From Aphanomyces cochlioides (taxonomy: Eukaryota > Oomycota > Saprolegniomycetes > Saprolegniales > Verrucalvaceae): a stretch of 64,000 nucleotides of DNA. The notes under the pieces were generated by a model. It was not told the origin of the DNA. It was given only the letters and a program-made list of their open reading frames with translations, and searched no databases. A program made the translations under genes and the position numbers. How positions within the stretch are numbered: the first letter of the stretch is position 1; each line of letters begins with the position of its first letter. The stretch spans positions 1,550,001-1,614,000 of the forward strand of contig JAHQRK010000017.1 in assembly GCA_019828595.1 (NCBI GenBank), read 5' to 3'. Below, piece by piece: positions 22,159 through 32,111 of the stretch.

Positions 22159-22412
22159 CTTTCCGAAGGAAATTGCAAAAATCTGTTTTGGATGTTTCGA
22201 ATCCGGAAATAATCCGGATAATACCCTCCGGATATTTCGTTGAAGCTGTTTAAATTCGAACATTATCCGGATAATTCTCTGGTCTTCCGGAGTGCAATGT
22301 TGACATCCGGATGCTAAACAGAATGTTCTGCTGGACAAGAATGTTCACGGATCTTTCTCAAAAATCCGGATAAAATATATTGCGAACCGGATGCTCCGTG
22401 GATAACAGGATT
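22159..22412. promoter_or_regulatory. Cluster of TCCGGATA motifs upstream of the ABC transporter
   Basis: Between about 22200 and 22400 there are at least six full or half copies of TTATCCGGATAA (for example near 22205, 22217, 22231, 22266, 22305 and 22366). This is the densest cluster in the window. It is also the downstream flank of the carrier gene. Confidence 0.5.
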
Positions 22413-23326
22413 TTAGATCAACTTACGAAGCTGCTCGAGCGTCATGAAAGTAATGATCGTCTGCGGGCCAAGGCGAATGTACGCTGGTGTCCAGCCTTTG
22501 AAGAGACCACGAGCGCCTTCCTTGCGTACAATCTGGAGGAAGCAGTCCATTGCCCCAGCGTATTCGGCAGCACCTGACGCATTGTGTTTCATATTCATGA
22601 GACGCGTCTTGACCACATCCATTGGTGCACACTATGTATCAGATGACTCAATGGGCCATGGCAGTAAATACGTACGGCTGTAGTTGCCACGAGACCAGCT
22701 AACATGCTAGAGCCGAAATGAGTCGCAACGTTATCTTGGCATGCAAATCTTGTGAGGAGAATGGACTTGAATAGGTCGTAGGAAGCAATCTGGCCACTCG
22801 TAAGCAGCATGGCACGAATCATGTTGGGCCGCACGCCGCGCATGAGAACTTCGCGTCCTTCTTCACGATATACTCGGACCAGGCCATCAATTGCATGAGC
22901 ATAGTTTCGTCGTTGTGCAGGTGGTAGTCGTCCTTCAGCTTGCATGCGGACATTGACAACATCAGCAGGGTTGCCGCAAAAGCCACCAAGTGCACCACCA
23001 AGCATGGATAGCGCAATATTCTCGAGAAGAGGCAGTGGCGCGCCACCATTGCGTTCAACTGCTGCATCCTTGAGATACTGGTACACTCCAAATCGCACGG
23101 TGGAGTACGTGCCTTCTCGCATGAGCCCACCTGAAATTCCACGGTAAAATCCACGGAGTCCATCTTCTTTGATGATCGCTCGCACCGTGCCAAAGAGCGA
23201 CAAATGAAGCTCTTTGGATGTTTGCAGTCGGACTTTGAGGAGGTCCATGGGATGCGTAAAGCACGCAGCTGTCATCGCCGAGATGCCGCCAAGGCCGTAG
23301 TACAGAGGAGGTTTGTCGGCTGCCAT
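22413..23326 (-). CDS. Mitochondrial carrier, dicarboxylate-carrier-like
   Basis: Start MAADKPPLYYGLGGISAMTA at 23326; stop at 22413; one intron (about 22677-22630), giving about 285 residues. It has the three-fold SLC25 repeat with signatures HPMDLLKVRLQ, NPADVVNVRMQ and APMDVVKTRLM, each followed by G-rich helix pairs such as EDGLRGFYRGISGGLMREGT and KEGARGLFKGWTPAYIRLGP. The middle signature has Asn where Lys or Arg is usual, as in dicarboxylate and oxoglutarate carriers. It would exchange dicarboxylates across the inner mitochondrial membrane. The SLC25 family is certain; the dicarboxylate subfamily is inferred from motif wording. Shares its promoter region with the zinc-finger gene. Confidence 0.9.
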
Positions 23327-24149
23327 GGGATCAATCAACGTTCAGATGGTGATGGGCGAATGCTCGATCGAGGATGACAAGGATGCATGGCGAAACGACT
23401 CGAACTTGTTATGTCAGACACTTGGATAAACGAAATCTGATTGGCTGGCTGTTTGACAGGCTTATCTCTGATTGGTTGAATTATTCGGTTGTGCAAACAT
23501 TTAAAATTCAGTGATTGGCTGAAAATATCCAAACGTATTTACTGTTAATAGAGAGGTTGCGAAAATTGACTTTTTCTTATAATTTCCTCCAATTTATTTA
23601 CAAGAATTTTTCTTGTTGCAAGCGTTTGCGAAAAGTAGAAATTTCTTCAAGCTGTAGTCACTCCTGATCCTCACAATCAGAGAGTGTACTACGAACGTTG
23701 TGAGTGACTCCAGTGAAAATATGTGTGTATATTTGGTTTTTCACTTCACACTGTGGCAAGTTGAGAAGCACACCTTGATGAATCATGCCAGTGCTGTGTG
23801 TCAGTCAGGAAAGGACTGTCTGGTACTTTTTTCCTATTGGTCAATGCAATTTCCTGGATGCTGATTGGCTGATTCTTAAAAAAAATATAAAAATATTTTT
23901 GCTTGTAGTTCTCATTTCCAGGCATTTTTGATCCACCATTTGCGACATTTTTTCTTGTAAAGTTCTTACAAGAAAAATTTACAAGAAAAAGTCAATTTTC
24001 GCAACCTCTCTAATAATTATTTTTGAGTTAAATTTATAATATTTTGATTGGTTGAAATTTTAAACTTAAATTTATTTTGATTGGATAATAATTTATATTG
24101 GACAGCACAGGGACAACTTGAAGCCAACCATCAAGCAGCGACAAAGAGC
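23327..24149. promoter_or_regulatory. Bidirectional promoter with five CCAAT boxes, split by a MITE
   Basis: Between the divergent carrier and zinc-finger genes. ATTGG (CCAAT on the other strand) occurs at 23440, 23471 and 23514 to the left of the MITE and at 24047 and 24080 to its right. Each is in a (T/G)GATTGG context. Two further copies lie inside the MITE (about 23836 and 23863). Confidence 0.6.
23551..24010. mobile_element. 460-bp MITE with TA target duplication
   Basis: The left end at 23551 reads GAGAGGTTGCGAAAATTGAC and continues TTTTTCTT. The right end is the exact reverse complement over 28 bp, ending at 24010. TA flanks both sides (23549-23550 and 24011-24012). No coding capacity; internal hairpins of the type CTTGTAA/TTACAAG. 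The TA duplication and terminal repeats suggest mobilisation by a Tc1/mariner-type transposase. No matching transposase termini were identified in the window. Confidence 0.88.
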
Positions 24150-25727
24150 ATGCCGTTCAAAGCGCGGTCGAATGACCAGAACAAGCTCATCGTCGTCGGA
24201 ATTGCCAAGACTGTAGATGACGCAGCCCTGAGCGATATGTTTGGGCTATATGGTACAGTTGCAGAGGCCAAAGTCGTCCTGGATGACAAGAAACAGTCGC
24301 GTGGGTTTGGATTTGTCACATACACGAGTGCCGCGGCGAAGAATAAAGCGATCAAACACATGAACCAAACGACAGTGGATGGCCGCGTACTAAATGTCCG
24401 CGATGTGGTTCCAAAAGCCGATCGCGAGGCGAAGAAAGAGGAAGTGGCAGCTCCAAAGACTGGTGTCTGCTGGGCATTTCAAAAAGGTCTTTGCGACAAA
24501 GGCGACGCTTGCAAGTACCCGCATGAAGTCAAGGACGGCGACTACGGCTCGTGCTTTGAGTTTGTTCAATCTGGCAAGTGCAAACGAGGCGACCAGTGCA
24601 AGTTTTCACACGGTGGAAGCACCAACGCCAACGGCAGCACCACAGAGAAACCGAAATCGACAGCTAGCAATGAAGAACCGGCTGCGCCTCCTGCCGACAA
24701 GCCACGCGTATGCTTTGCCTTCCAGAAAGGAAAGTGCCATCGAGGGAAAGCGTGTTTGTTTGTCCATGAACAACTAGAACTCCCCAAAGGTACTTCAGAA
24801 GTTTCAGCAACAGACTCCAAGAAACGAAAGCGTGACGACCAAGAAGGCGCCGAGTCGCTAGAAGCTCAACTGACAGCACTCATCGCCGCCGAAGAAAAGG
24901 CGTACGAGGAGTATGAAGCCGCCAAGGCCAAACGCCAAGAGCTCGAGCTACAAATCGCACAAGCTAGGACGACAAAGCCCGACAAGACAAAGAAAGCAGA
25001 GTCGAAAGAGACTGCAAAGGAGACGACACCAGGCGACAAAGCAGTGAAAGTAAAGGAAGAAATCAAGCAGGAGAAAACAACGATCAAGCAGGAGAAAGCA
25101 GTGTCAACGACAGAGAAGAAACCCAAAGTAAGCTCTTCCACCGGAGGTGAAGACAAGAAGAAACCTGCTGACAAACCTGTGAAGAAGCAAGCAGAAGCGA
25201 TCAAAGTTGAAGCCAAAAATGTCGAAGAAGCCACTGGTGACGATGAAAGCGACGATGACGACGAAGTCGTACCAGCGTTTGAAGCAGCGTCCTTTGATGA
25301 CGACGACGACGGAGCTGACTTTTCCTTGTCAGCGATCATTCAAAACGCCGTTAGTGAAATGAAGAAAGCCGACGCTGCGTCGACTGTGTACGACAGCGAC
25401 GATACGGAAGAGCTTCCACGCAAGGCAACGAAAGCGTCGGCCAAACTATCGAAGCCTGCAGCTCCTGCCAAAGCCGCCAAGAAGCAGGCAAAGCCTGTTT
25501 CTGTTACTCCAGTGCGGGTGAAGGATGAAGTCGACATGGGCGCTGCATTTGACGACGAACCGCCCAAGAAGAAAGCCAAAGGACTGAATGGTGCGCCGTC
25601 ACCGGCAGGTGGCGAACGACTCAAAGCGTCGGACCACCGCAAATTGCGCCAGCTCAAGAAAAAACAAAAGAAAGAAGCACTCGCGCGACTGAAATCCAAG
25701 CAAGAGATCGAAGTCGATCATAGTTGA
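24150..25727 (+). CDS. RRM plus triple CCCH zinc-finger RNA-binding protein
   Basis: First ATG at 24150 (MPFKARSNDQNKLIVVGIAK), single exon, 525 residues. The RRM covers residues about 12-88, with RNP2-like LIVVGI and RNP1 RGFGFVTY. Three CCCH fingers follow: CWAFQKGLCDKGDACKYPH (C-x7-C-x5-C-x3-H), CFEFVQSGKCKRGDQCKFSH and CFAFQKGKCHRGKACLFVH. The C-terminal half is low complexity: a Lys/Glu coiled stretch (residues about 270-380), acidic patches and Lys-rich nuclear-localisation-like runs, ending IEVDHS. This points to a nuclear RNA-binding protein in RNA processing. The precise target is not evident. Codon usage matches the neighbouring genes. Confidence 0.85.
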   Translation: MPFKARSNDQNKLIVVGIAKTVDDAALSDMFGLYGTVAEAKVVLDDKKQSRGFGFVTYTSAAAKNKAIKHMNQTTVDGRVLNVRDVVPKADREAKKEEVAAPKTGVCWAFQKGLCDKGDACKYPHEVKDGDYGSCFEFVQSGKCKRGDQCKFSHGGSTNANGSTTEKPKSTASNEEPAAPPADKPRVCFAFQKGKCHRGKACLFVHEQLELPKGTSEVSATDSKKRKRDDQEGAESLEAQLTALIAAEEKAYEEYEAAKAKRQELELQIAQARTTKPDKTKKAESKETAKETTPGDKAVKVKEEIKQEKTTIKQEKAVSTTEKKPKVSSSTGGEDKKKPADKPVKKQAEAIKVEAKNVEEATGDDESDDDDEVVPAFEAASFDDDDDGADFSLSAIIQNAVSEMKKADAASTVYDSDDTEELPRKATKASAKLSKPAAPAKAAKKQAKPVSVTPVRVKDEVDMGAAFDDEPPKKKAKGLNGAPSPAGGERLKASDHRKLRQLKKKQKKEALARLKSKQEIEVDHS

Positions 25728-25803
25728 GATCTTTAGTGTAATAGATAAAGTGAACCTCCATGATGTTTGTGTCCAAGGCTGAAACGGCCGACGCTTGACG
25801 ACC

Positions 25804-26759
25804 ATGAACGACGCCACGCCGACCATTGTCCATGCCAAGATGTACAAGCCGCCCTTCTCGCTGCTTCAATACGACGAAGCGATCCTCGTCGAAGCAAGTG
25901 AGAAGGCGAAAGGCGCACTGCCCGAGTCCAAGCCGACAAAAACGACGGCAGCGACATCGCCATCCCATGCCGCAACGGTAGCATCGTCCAGCGATCCCAT
26001 CGTCGCTCCGGAAATTCTCAAAGCCATGCTGCCATCGAGGTAAAGGAACATTACACGAGGAGAATTCTTGAAAGATCGCAGAGAATGGCGCGATGAGCAT
26101 GGCAAGTGGCAGCAAAATGTATCGATGACGCCTAGTAGTCGAGCACAAGTCCTAGATCTCCAGGCATCGCGAGCTCTTCAGGACTAGAAAGATGTCATGC
26201 TCTGTGTAGGAACACTTGGCGGCACAACTCACGAAGGAACAAGCGAAAAAGCTCGGTATTTGCGCCAACAGAGAACGCCTCCATGCCCAACTCTTTGGTC
26301 TCTCTCTCTTCACCACGCGATCAGCATCATACTCTCTCGTAGATGAGATCATTCGGCAAGTGACCCTCGCTTGTCCAGAGCGTGGATTGCTCTTGCTCCG
26401 CGTCCGCGACGAGATGCACATGACAATTGATGCATATCAAGCGCTCTACAACACAAGGTAGAATAAATAGGCGACGTCCTCTTGACCAGAGCTCTGTGGT
26501 CTCTAGTCTATCGTTTGGAGTACGCAAGACAGTTCTGGCCGAGGAAGGAACTCAAGCGATAGAAACACGGACACAAGCTCTCGAAGCTGAGATTGCACAC
26601 TTGCAGCGCCAAGTGCTCGAGTGGAGTCACCGTAGCGTCGTGCTCCAGCAGCATTACGACAGCGAGCGCGACAAACTTCACCAGCACCAAGCCAACGTCA
26701 TCAACGCACTTGAAGCACAGATCCGCAACTTTGAAACCTTTCGCGATGCTGCGAAATAA
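25804..26759 (+). CDS. DNALI1: Axonemal dynein light intermediate chain p28 (DNALI1)
   Basis: Inner-arm dynein light chain of motile flagella. ATG 25804 (MNDATPTIVHAKMYKPPFSL). Exons are 25804-26039, 26082-26163, 26210-about 26312, about 26341-26456, and from about 26506. The joined reading contains REWRDEHGKWQQNVSMTP, VLDLQ|EHLAAQLTKEQAKK, LGICANRERLHAQLF|DEII, RQVTLACPERGLLLLRVRDE and FGVRKTVLAEEGTQAIETRT, followed by a coiled-coil C-terminus. It is collinear with animal and algal p28. The second intron (26164-26209) begins GC, not GT, and is needed to restore the conserved spacing. Stop TAA at 26757-26759. Assignment strong. Confidence 0.93.
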
Positions 26760-26850
26760 ACCCCTGCACCCCTAAACCCTTCAACCCCTTTATACTAAAC
26801 CCTTTAAATATTGAATTTTTAACCCCTCCACCCCCAAATTTCACCACTCT
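26756..26850. repeat. Telomere-like CCCTAAA/CCCTTTA tract between convergent genes
   Basis: The short space between the DNALI1 and kinase stop codons is made of degenerate C-rich units such as CCCCTAAACCC, TAAACCCTTTAAA and AACCCC. Oomycete and plant telomeres are (TTTAGGG)n, so this resembles a decayed interstitial telomeric tract. It could also simply be a C/A-biased 3' end region. Confidence 0.45.
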
Positions 26851-29575
26851 TCGACGATCGTCGTGTCGAGAACTGATATCGCTGTCATCGCTTGGACGCT
26901 ATCAAACGTTAAATCCGTGTCCAGCGCCCGTGGCCTTGAGCAAGCTTCAAGCTCTGACTGTGCTTTAGCCAAGCGAACCAGCTCGACGGAGAACTGCGTC
27001 GAGCGGTAAGCTTTTTCATGCACTAGAGGAAACGATTCATTTGACTCGGACGAGTGAGAATGTACCTAGCTGCCTTGCTCGTTTCCACAGTTCATGGCCT
27101 TGAAGCTGAACTATTGCATCGATCTGAAGCGTGTCTAGCACTTCCAACATCGTCGGTCGATTTGATGGGTTTGCATCCAAACAGGTCTACAAAAGTCACA
27201 GGTAAACCATTGACCACGATAGCAGGTACGTCGACTAGACGACGGAGTTGATCCGGGAGCCATGATGGTAAAGTCGGCCGTAAACCATTTGTTGCCACTT
27301 CCAGCATGATCTACGAGGCAAATAAAATCTTGGGACGAACAGAAGATCAAATGAAACACCTTGTAGGCCGACATGCCACGTGTTTGGTCCTCATACGGCG
27401 TTTTCCGCGTGATCAACTCGGTGAGGATGATGCCAAAGGCATACACGTCTGACCTAAAGCTGCACCGTCCGTCCGTGACGACTTCTGGAGCTGTCCAAAG
27501 CGGCGTGCCGACTTGTTGGTCCAGTTGTTTCAACTCATCCATCGATTTACTCATACCCAAGTCACAAATCTACAAAGAGATGTCGTCAAGGCCCGCGCGC
27601 ATTGTCTCTGGAGTTACTTTGGCAGCGTACGTTGGGCTCACGAGGATATTGGAGCTCTTGAGATCTCGGTGGACAATATTTTTGCTGTGCAGGTAGCACA
27701 TGCCTCGCGCAGCATCGACGGCAATCCGATGGAATGGATCGACCCAAGACTTGGGAATGCGCTTGTCGTGGATCACCATGTACAAGTCGCCTTGGCCGAC
27801 ATACTCCAAGACAAAGCCAATGTTCTACGCCGTGTCAAAACAACAAGAAAGGCAGAGAGAGAGAGTGTACCGCGTAGGTATTCCAACTCGCACCGATGAA
27901 TTGAACAATGTTGGGATGGCGGAGATCGCTCATGAGGAGGATTTCATCCGTGAACTGTTTCATCGCGGCGTGGGTAATCTTGTGGCGATGCATGCGCTTG
28001 AGCACGACGGTCGTGCCGCAAAATTGAGCGAGGATCACTTGACCATATGCGCCTTGGCCGATCACTCGCTCGAGTTTCAAATTCTCAAAGGGAATACGAT
28101 ACGGCTACCGTCCATTTACAGCTAGAAGGAACGAACAAGAGGCTTGCTTACTTCGAGTTTGGCACACAGTTGCGCATCGTCGTCGATTGCAGTCGTGACG
28201 GCGGCTTTCTCCTCCGCCTTGCAATCGTTGTACACGATAAGCTCAAGCGCCTAGAGAGAGAGCATGGAAGCATACTTGTCAAGACGATGCATACGTACCT
28301 GGTCGAGCTGGTCGCGGAGGACTTGAGCTGACGTTTCCGCTTGGTAGTAATTCAAAAAGTTGATGCGATGGCTCAAATCGAGCTCGCGGGTGATGAGATA
28401 GCACTGGATCCCGCTCACGACCAAGTAGATAAAGGCCTACAAGCGCAGAGTCTTGTCTTGCGATATGACATTGGTTTGTTCGACTTGCCTCGCTGTGAGG
28501 GAGAACGTTCCAGTAGACAATGTTGCAAGCGAGGGAGATGAGTAAGGCGGTCCATGCAACCATCGAGTGTTTCAAGTCGCAATGGGACGCCGAGACGATA
28601 ATCTAACGACGCCGCGTCAGTTGAAACAAGTGCCTCTGTTCGTTGCCTGCGTGATGAGGATCAAGATGGTATCGCCAGCGACGACTAGATTGCCCGCGAT
28701 GGCAACAATTGCATCGTTGAATGTCGCGGCGATGGCGTTCTTCGCTTCGAGGCTGCCACGTCATAAATTCATGGGTTGAGCAGCAAAACACGTACGAGAT
28801 GGAAACATTGAGCGCGTTCAAAGTAGTGTCCAAGCTAGAAGGTATGGCAGTCAGATAGGAAATGCAAGCGAGCGCGCAGTACTTGGTTTGCCACTTGTGC
28901 AGGTTCACGTCGTAGACGCAGCCCGTTCGAATCATGAGACCAGTGCAGACGAGCACCATGCTCGAAACGACAACCCACTAAAGACAGCTGAGCCATGGAA
29001 AGGACCGCAGTGGCGATGCACGCACCTTCCAGTGGTGAAAATACCAAAGACAGCGCTTGTAGATCGTCCACGTCGATCGCACTACCAAGAGCGGACACAG
29101 GACAACCAAGTACATCCACTGCGCAAGTTCCGTGTAGCCATACTTGGCTAGATACGCTCCAGTTGACGGTCTACATGACAAAAAACGCCTTCCATCAGTC
29201 AACTCGCCGGTGCTGGTAGCGTACGAGAAGGAGTAATCGATCGCTGCGAGCAAGACGTGGAAGAAAATGACGCAAGACATGAGCATCTTGGCGGACACGA
29301 CGTAGAACGCGCAGCTCCAGCTCTGGAATGCCGCCTCTGTCGCTTGTGAGTCGTATTGGTTTGTCCATTTCGAGGTCATTTCAACAAGCTTTGGCTGACT
29401 CATCATGCGCTTGAATGCCTACTCCATCTTGAGATTTCTCCATCAAACGGACTCGCCGCACCCTCTCTTTATGTTCTTGCTGCGTCTCATCCTTGGTGGT
29501 AGACTCGAGGAAGGATGTGTACCTGTCTGCGCCATGGTCAGAGGAGCTAGGGATCACTTGGCGCTCCTTGGCCAT
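26841..29575 (-). CDS. Multi-span membrane TKL-type protein kinase
   Basis: ATG 29575 (MAKERQVIPSSSDHGADRY). A 43-nt intron (about 29460-29418) joins QQEHKER to AFKRMMSQPKLVEMTSKW. The N-terminal half contains about seven hydrophobic spans (for example SAKMLMSCVIFFHVLLAAID, WMYLVVLCPLLVV, SMVLVCTGLMI, WTALLISLACNIVYW, AFIYLVVSGIQCYLIT) spread over 29350-28380. A linker then leads to the kinase domain (about 28080-27250): VIGQGAYGQVILAQF, the VVLKR lysine, HRDLKSSNILVS, ICDLGMSKSM (DLG in place of DFG) and TPLWTAPEV with SDVYAFGIILTELI. The stop is at 26841. Oomycetes have expanded TKL kinases, some with receptor-like membrane domains. Receptor function is inferred from layout. Confidence 0.82.
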
Positions 29576-29628
29576 GCACAACTAAGAATAGAAAACAACA
29601 AAGTACACGTAGACGAAACAAGAGTACA

Positions 29629-30390
29629 TTACGGAGTGTCTGACGCTGCAAATGCGATGGTCTGCTGGAGTTCCCACTGCTTGATGACGTTCACAGAGTC
29701 TTTCATCGCGTACGCAAATTGAACCGACACTCGGCCATACTTGGCATGATTGCTCCATCCTGGGAACTGAGCCCTGAGGTATACAATGACGCGACACCCA
29801 GCTGTCACGTGGTTTAAGATCGATCGGTCTCTAATGTGCAGGAGATGGCGCCGGTAGGAGCCACAAGCACGAAGATTGCGGCACATATCGACGCGGGGAA
29901 GGATTGTTTCTCCGTGTGGTCCAAGGATTTCAAACTCGACCCAACTGTTGCAGCCAAAATACGTCGAGTTGAGTTCGGGCAAATCGATTGCCCAGCCTTG
30001 GTCGTGTGAAACACATTCAATCGATAGCGCGGTGCATTCAGTCCAGCGGAGAAGTTTGTGGGACAAATCATGGGGGATCGTCAAGCGGACATATTCGCGT
30101 TCCATCGGCGCCCATCCTTCCATGACTTCATATGTGTCTGCATGGTATTTCACCCAAAGACCAGCGATATCGAGCACGCGGTTGACAAGAGCGAGTGGGA
30201 GGCCCCACAGACTGAGTGTACAGCCCACGTGGACAACATCGGACGCGGTGTATCCTTCCAAGCACAGCGCCGCGACTTCTGACGGCGACAATTCACAGGC
30301 AACCTGGGATTTCGGGTCTACGAGCCACATTGGCAGTGTCGTCGGGTCCACATCGTCACTCTGCTCCGACCGATATGTCAGCAGATGCAT
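29629..30390 (-). CDS. Hypothetical protein, beta-rich domain shared with neighbour
   Basis: ATG 30390 (MHLLTYRSEQSDDVDPTTLP), single exon, 253 residues. An acidic N-terminus is followed by ELSPSEVAALCLEGYTASDV, which resembles a short helical module. Then comes a domain with WAPMEREYVRLTIPHDL, CNSWVEFEILGPHGETILPR, RDRSILNHVTAGCRVIVYLR and AQFPGWSNHAKYGRVSVQFA. I do not recognise the family. Repeated strands with WVEFEI and VIVYLRAQ suggest a beta-sandwich. A related but 5'-truncated copy lies immediately upstream (30891-31376). A TTATCCGG cluster begins about 80 bp upstream of the ATG. Confidence 0.6.
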   Translation of the reverse strand: MHLLTYRSEQSDDVDPTTLPMWLVDPKSQVACELSPSEVAALCLEGYTASDVVHVGCTLSLWGLPLALVNRVLDIAGLWVKYHADTYEVMEGWAPMEREYVRLTIPHDLSHKLLRWTECTALSIECVSHDQGWAIDLPELNSTYFGCNSWVEFEILGPHGETILPRVDMCRNLRACGSYRRHLLHIRDRSILNHVTAGCRVIVYLRAQFPGWSNHAKYGRVSVQFAYAMKDSVNVIKQWELQQTIAFAASDTP

Positions 30391-30890
30391 TTCGCCACGT
30401 TTGGAAGATCTTGGGATGTTCCATTTTGATTACAGTAGTCAATAATCGCTCAATCAAATGCGTCGATTCCCATATCCGGATAAACATTTTCTCCCCTACC
30501 ATATTATCCGGAATTCGGAAAAGACTCCATGTATTTATCCGGATATGGTTAGAATTCCGGATAAAGATTTGTGTCATTTCGTTATCCGGATCCCACTTCA
30601 ATCAACGACAACATGGGGCCGTCAAGGCCGGTGCGTCCTGACTCGCAACTTGGAGCAACAAGAATGGTGCTCGTCGTCGGAGAGCATTTACAAGAACCAA
30701 GGCATAGATAACTCTGTGAGCCAATGAGCAGTTTCAAGCATTTTCAAGCAGATAGGACATATCGGTCGACCGATGTGTGCCGTCGTGAAGTGCCTTGGGT
30801 TCACTGCACACGAATGACGCTGCGATGAAGTGCATGAGATACCGATGCCGTAGACAGCTGCGGGAATTTACTTTGCTGTTAGCTAGATAT
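30391..30890. promoter_or_regulatory. Intergenic region with TTATCCGG cluster
   Basis: 500 bp. Five or more TTATCCGG/CCGGATAA sites lie between about 30472 and 30592, two of them as full palindromes. The rest (30600-30890) shows no supported gene. Confidence 0.45.
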
Positions 30891-31376
30891 TTATTCATTG
30901 GGAAAGCCCCAGTGTCTTCGAATTGCGATACGAGCATAGACTGCTCGGATAGATCGCTCTGGATTGCAAGCACGCAAATAGAGCGCAATCGTATGACCTA
31001 CCTGAACGTGGGCGAGAACCTGAGGGTCATGGACGACAAAGCGTTGACGACGGAAAGAGCTACAAGATACAACACAAATGGGACGGCGAGGCACGACAGT
31101 TTGGTCCTTGGTGTTCTTGACGTCAAATTCAACCCAACCAGAGACGCCGTCGTGCAATGCATTGGATTCACCCACCACAACGCAATCGATCACCATGACT
31201 GAATCAAGCGCTTGCAACTCTGGATGTGGTTCCTCTGAGGGCACTTCGAATCTCAAGTACAAGCAGTCGAAAGGTGCACGTCCAGAAACCACTTGGAAGG
31301 TCTCGTTGGCGACTTGGGTGAAGAAATTCCTTGTCAAGATCTTCAACGACAGATTCGAATAGAACGCGCCGACCAA
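30891..31376 (-). pseudogene. 5'-truncated copy of the neighbouring hypothetical gene
   Basis: The open reading has no ATG in its first 60 codons. The first available ATG (31196) falls inside the conserved domain. Similarity to 29629-30390 starts before that ATG (ANETFQVVSGRAPFD against ADTYEVMEGWAPME) and continues through GVSGWVEFDV, VVPRRPICV, VHDPQVLAHVQVGHTIALYL and the end. The missing N-terminus would lie where the divergent transporter gene now begins. It is therefore probably a broken duplicate; an unseen upstream exon is the alternative. Confidence 0.55.
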
Positions 31377-31397
31377 TCAACGTCCTTGTTGCGGACG

Positions 31398-32111
31398 ATG
31401 GAAGAAGTAGTGGACGATGAAAGCCTCGTTCGGAGCAAGCAGAGTTCGCGTTGCCTCAGCGTGATCTTTGCGATCATAGGCATCGGCTACCTCTTTCCCT
31501 TCTCGGCGCTCACACAGCCAGTCGACTACTGGCATGTCCTCTTCCCCAAACTCGACATGGAGTTCTACATCACGTCGGTCTATCTCTACACGAATGTCGT
31601 CGCGCTTGGCCTGGTTGTCTCGTTTGGATCCATCAAGAGTCTCTCGTACACTCAGCGCATCGTCGGTGGCTTTCTTGGGCAATTGACTGTCCTTGTCTTT
31701 GTGCCACTAGCGTCGTACATTATCTACAATGAGTCTGCGCTCGCCGCGGCGATCTTGAGCGCTACAGCCGTCGCGGCAATCTCGACAGCCTTCCTCGACA
31801 GTTGCGTCATTGCATTGGCATCTACATTTCCAGTGCAAGTCCAAGAAGCGCTGCAGTTTGGCGTCGGTTTGAGCACTTTGATCGGAAGTCTCTATCGCGA
31901 TCTGACCAAACTTGTCTTCCCTCAGGACCAAGTCAAGACGTCCAGCGCCGTCTACTTCCTCATCGGCGTTGCCACGATCGCTACTTGCATTGCAGCGTAC
32001 AGTCAAGTCCGGCGCTTCCAACGCAACGAGAACACTCCACAGATCAACTACCAAGTCATGTCTGAATCCACCGACGTGTCGTCGTCACATCGATGGATTA
32101 AAAAGACGTAG
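31398..32111 (+). pseudogene. Truncated equilibrative nucleoside transporter (ENT) copy
   Basis: ATG 31398 (MEEVVDDESLVRSKQSSRCL). It reads IFAIIGIGYLFPFSALTQPV, DYWHVLFPKLDMEFYIT, RIVGGFLGQLTVLVFVPLAS and GVGLSTLIGSLYRDLTKLVF, closely matching the first six membrane spans of the complete paralogue at 35604-36845. It then stops at RWIKKT, where the paralogue continues with five more spans. ENT transporters need both halves, so this copy is probably inactive or encodes a half-length protein. Transposon-derived sequence follows within a few hundred bases. Confidence 0.7.

Noticed and set aside
22159..22338. N-terminal extension of the ABC transporter
   Set aside because: The extension is translated TCCGGATA repeat sequence; ATG at 22158 gives a normal N-terminus.
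24081..24149. Upstream extension of the zinc-finger protein
   Set aside because: Relies on a TTG start inside the CCAAT promoter; the first ATG at 24150 precedes the RRM properly.
24866..25699. Minus-strand Ser/Ala/Phe-rich open frames opposite the zinc-finger gene
   Set aside because: Shadows of the Lys/Glu-rich coding sequence on the plus strand.
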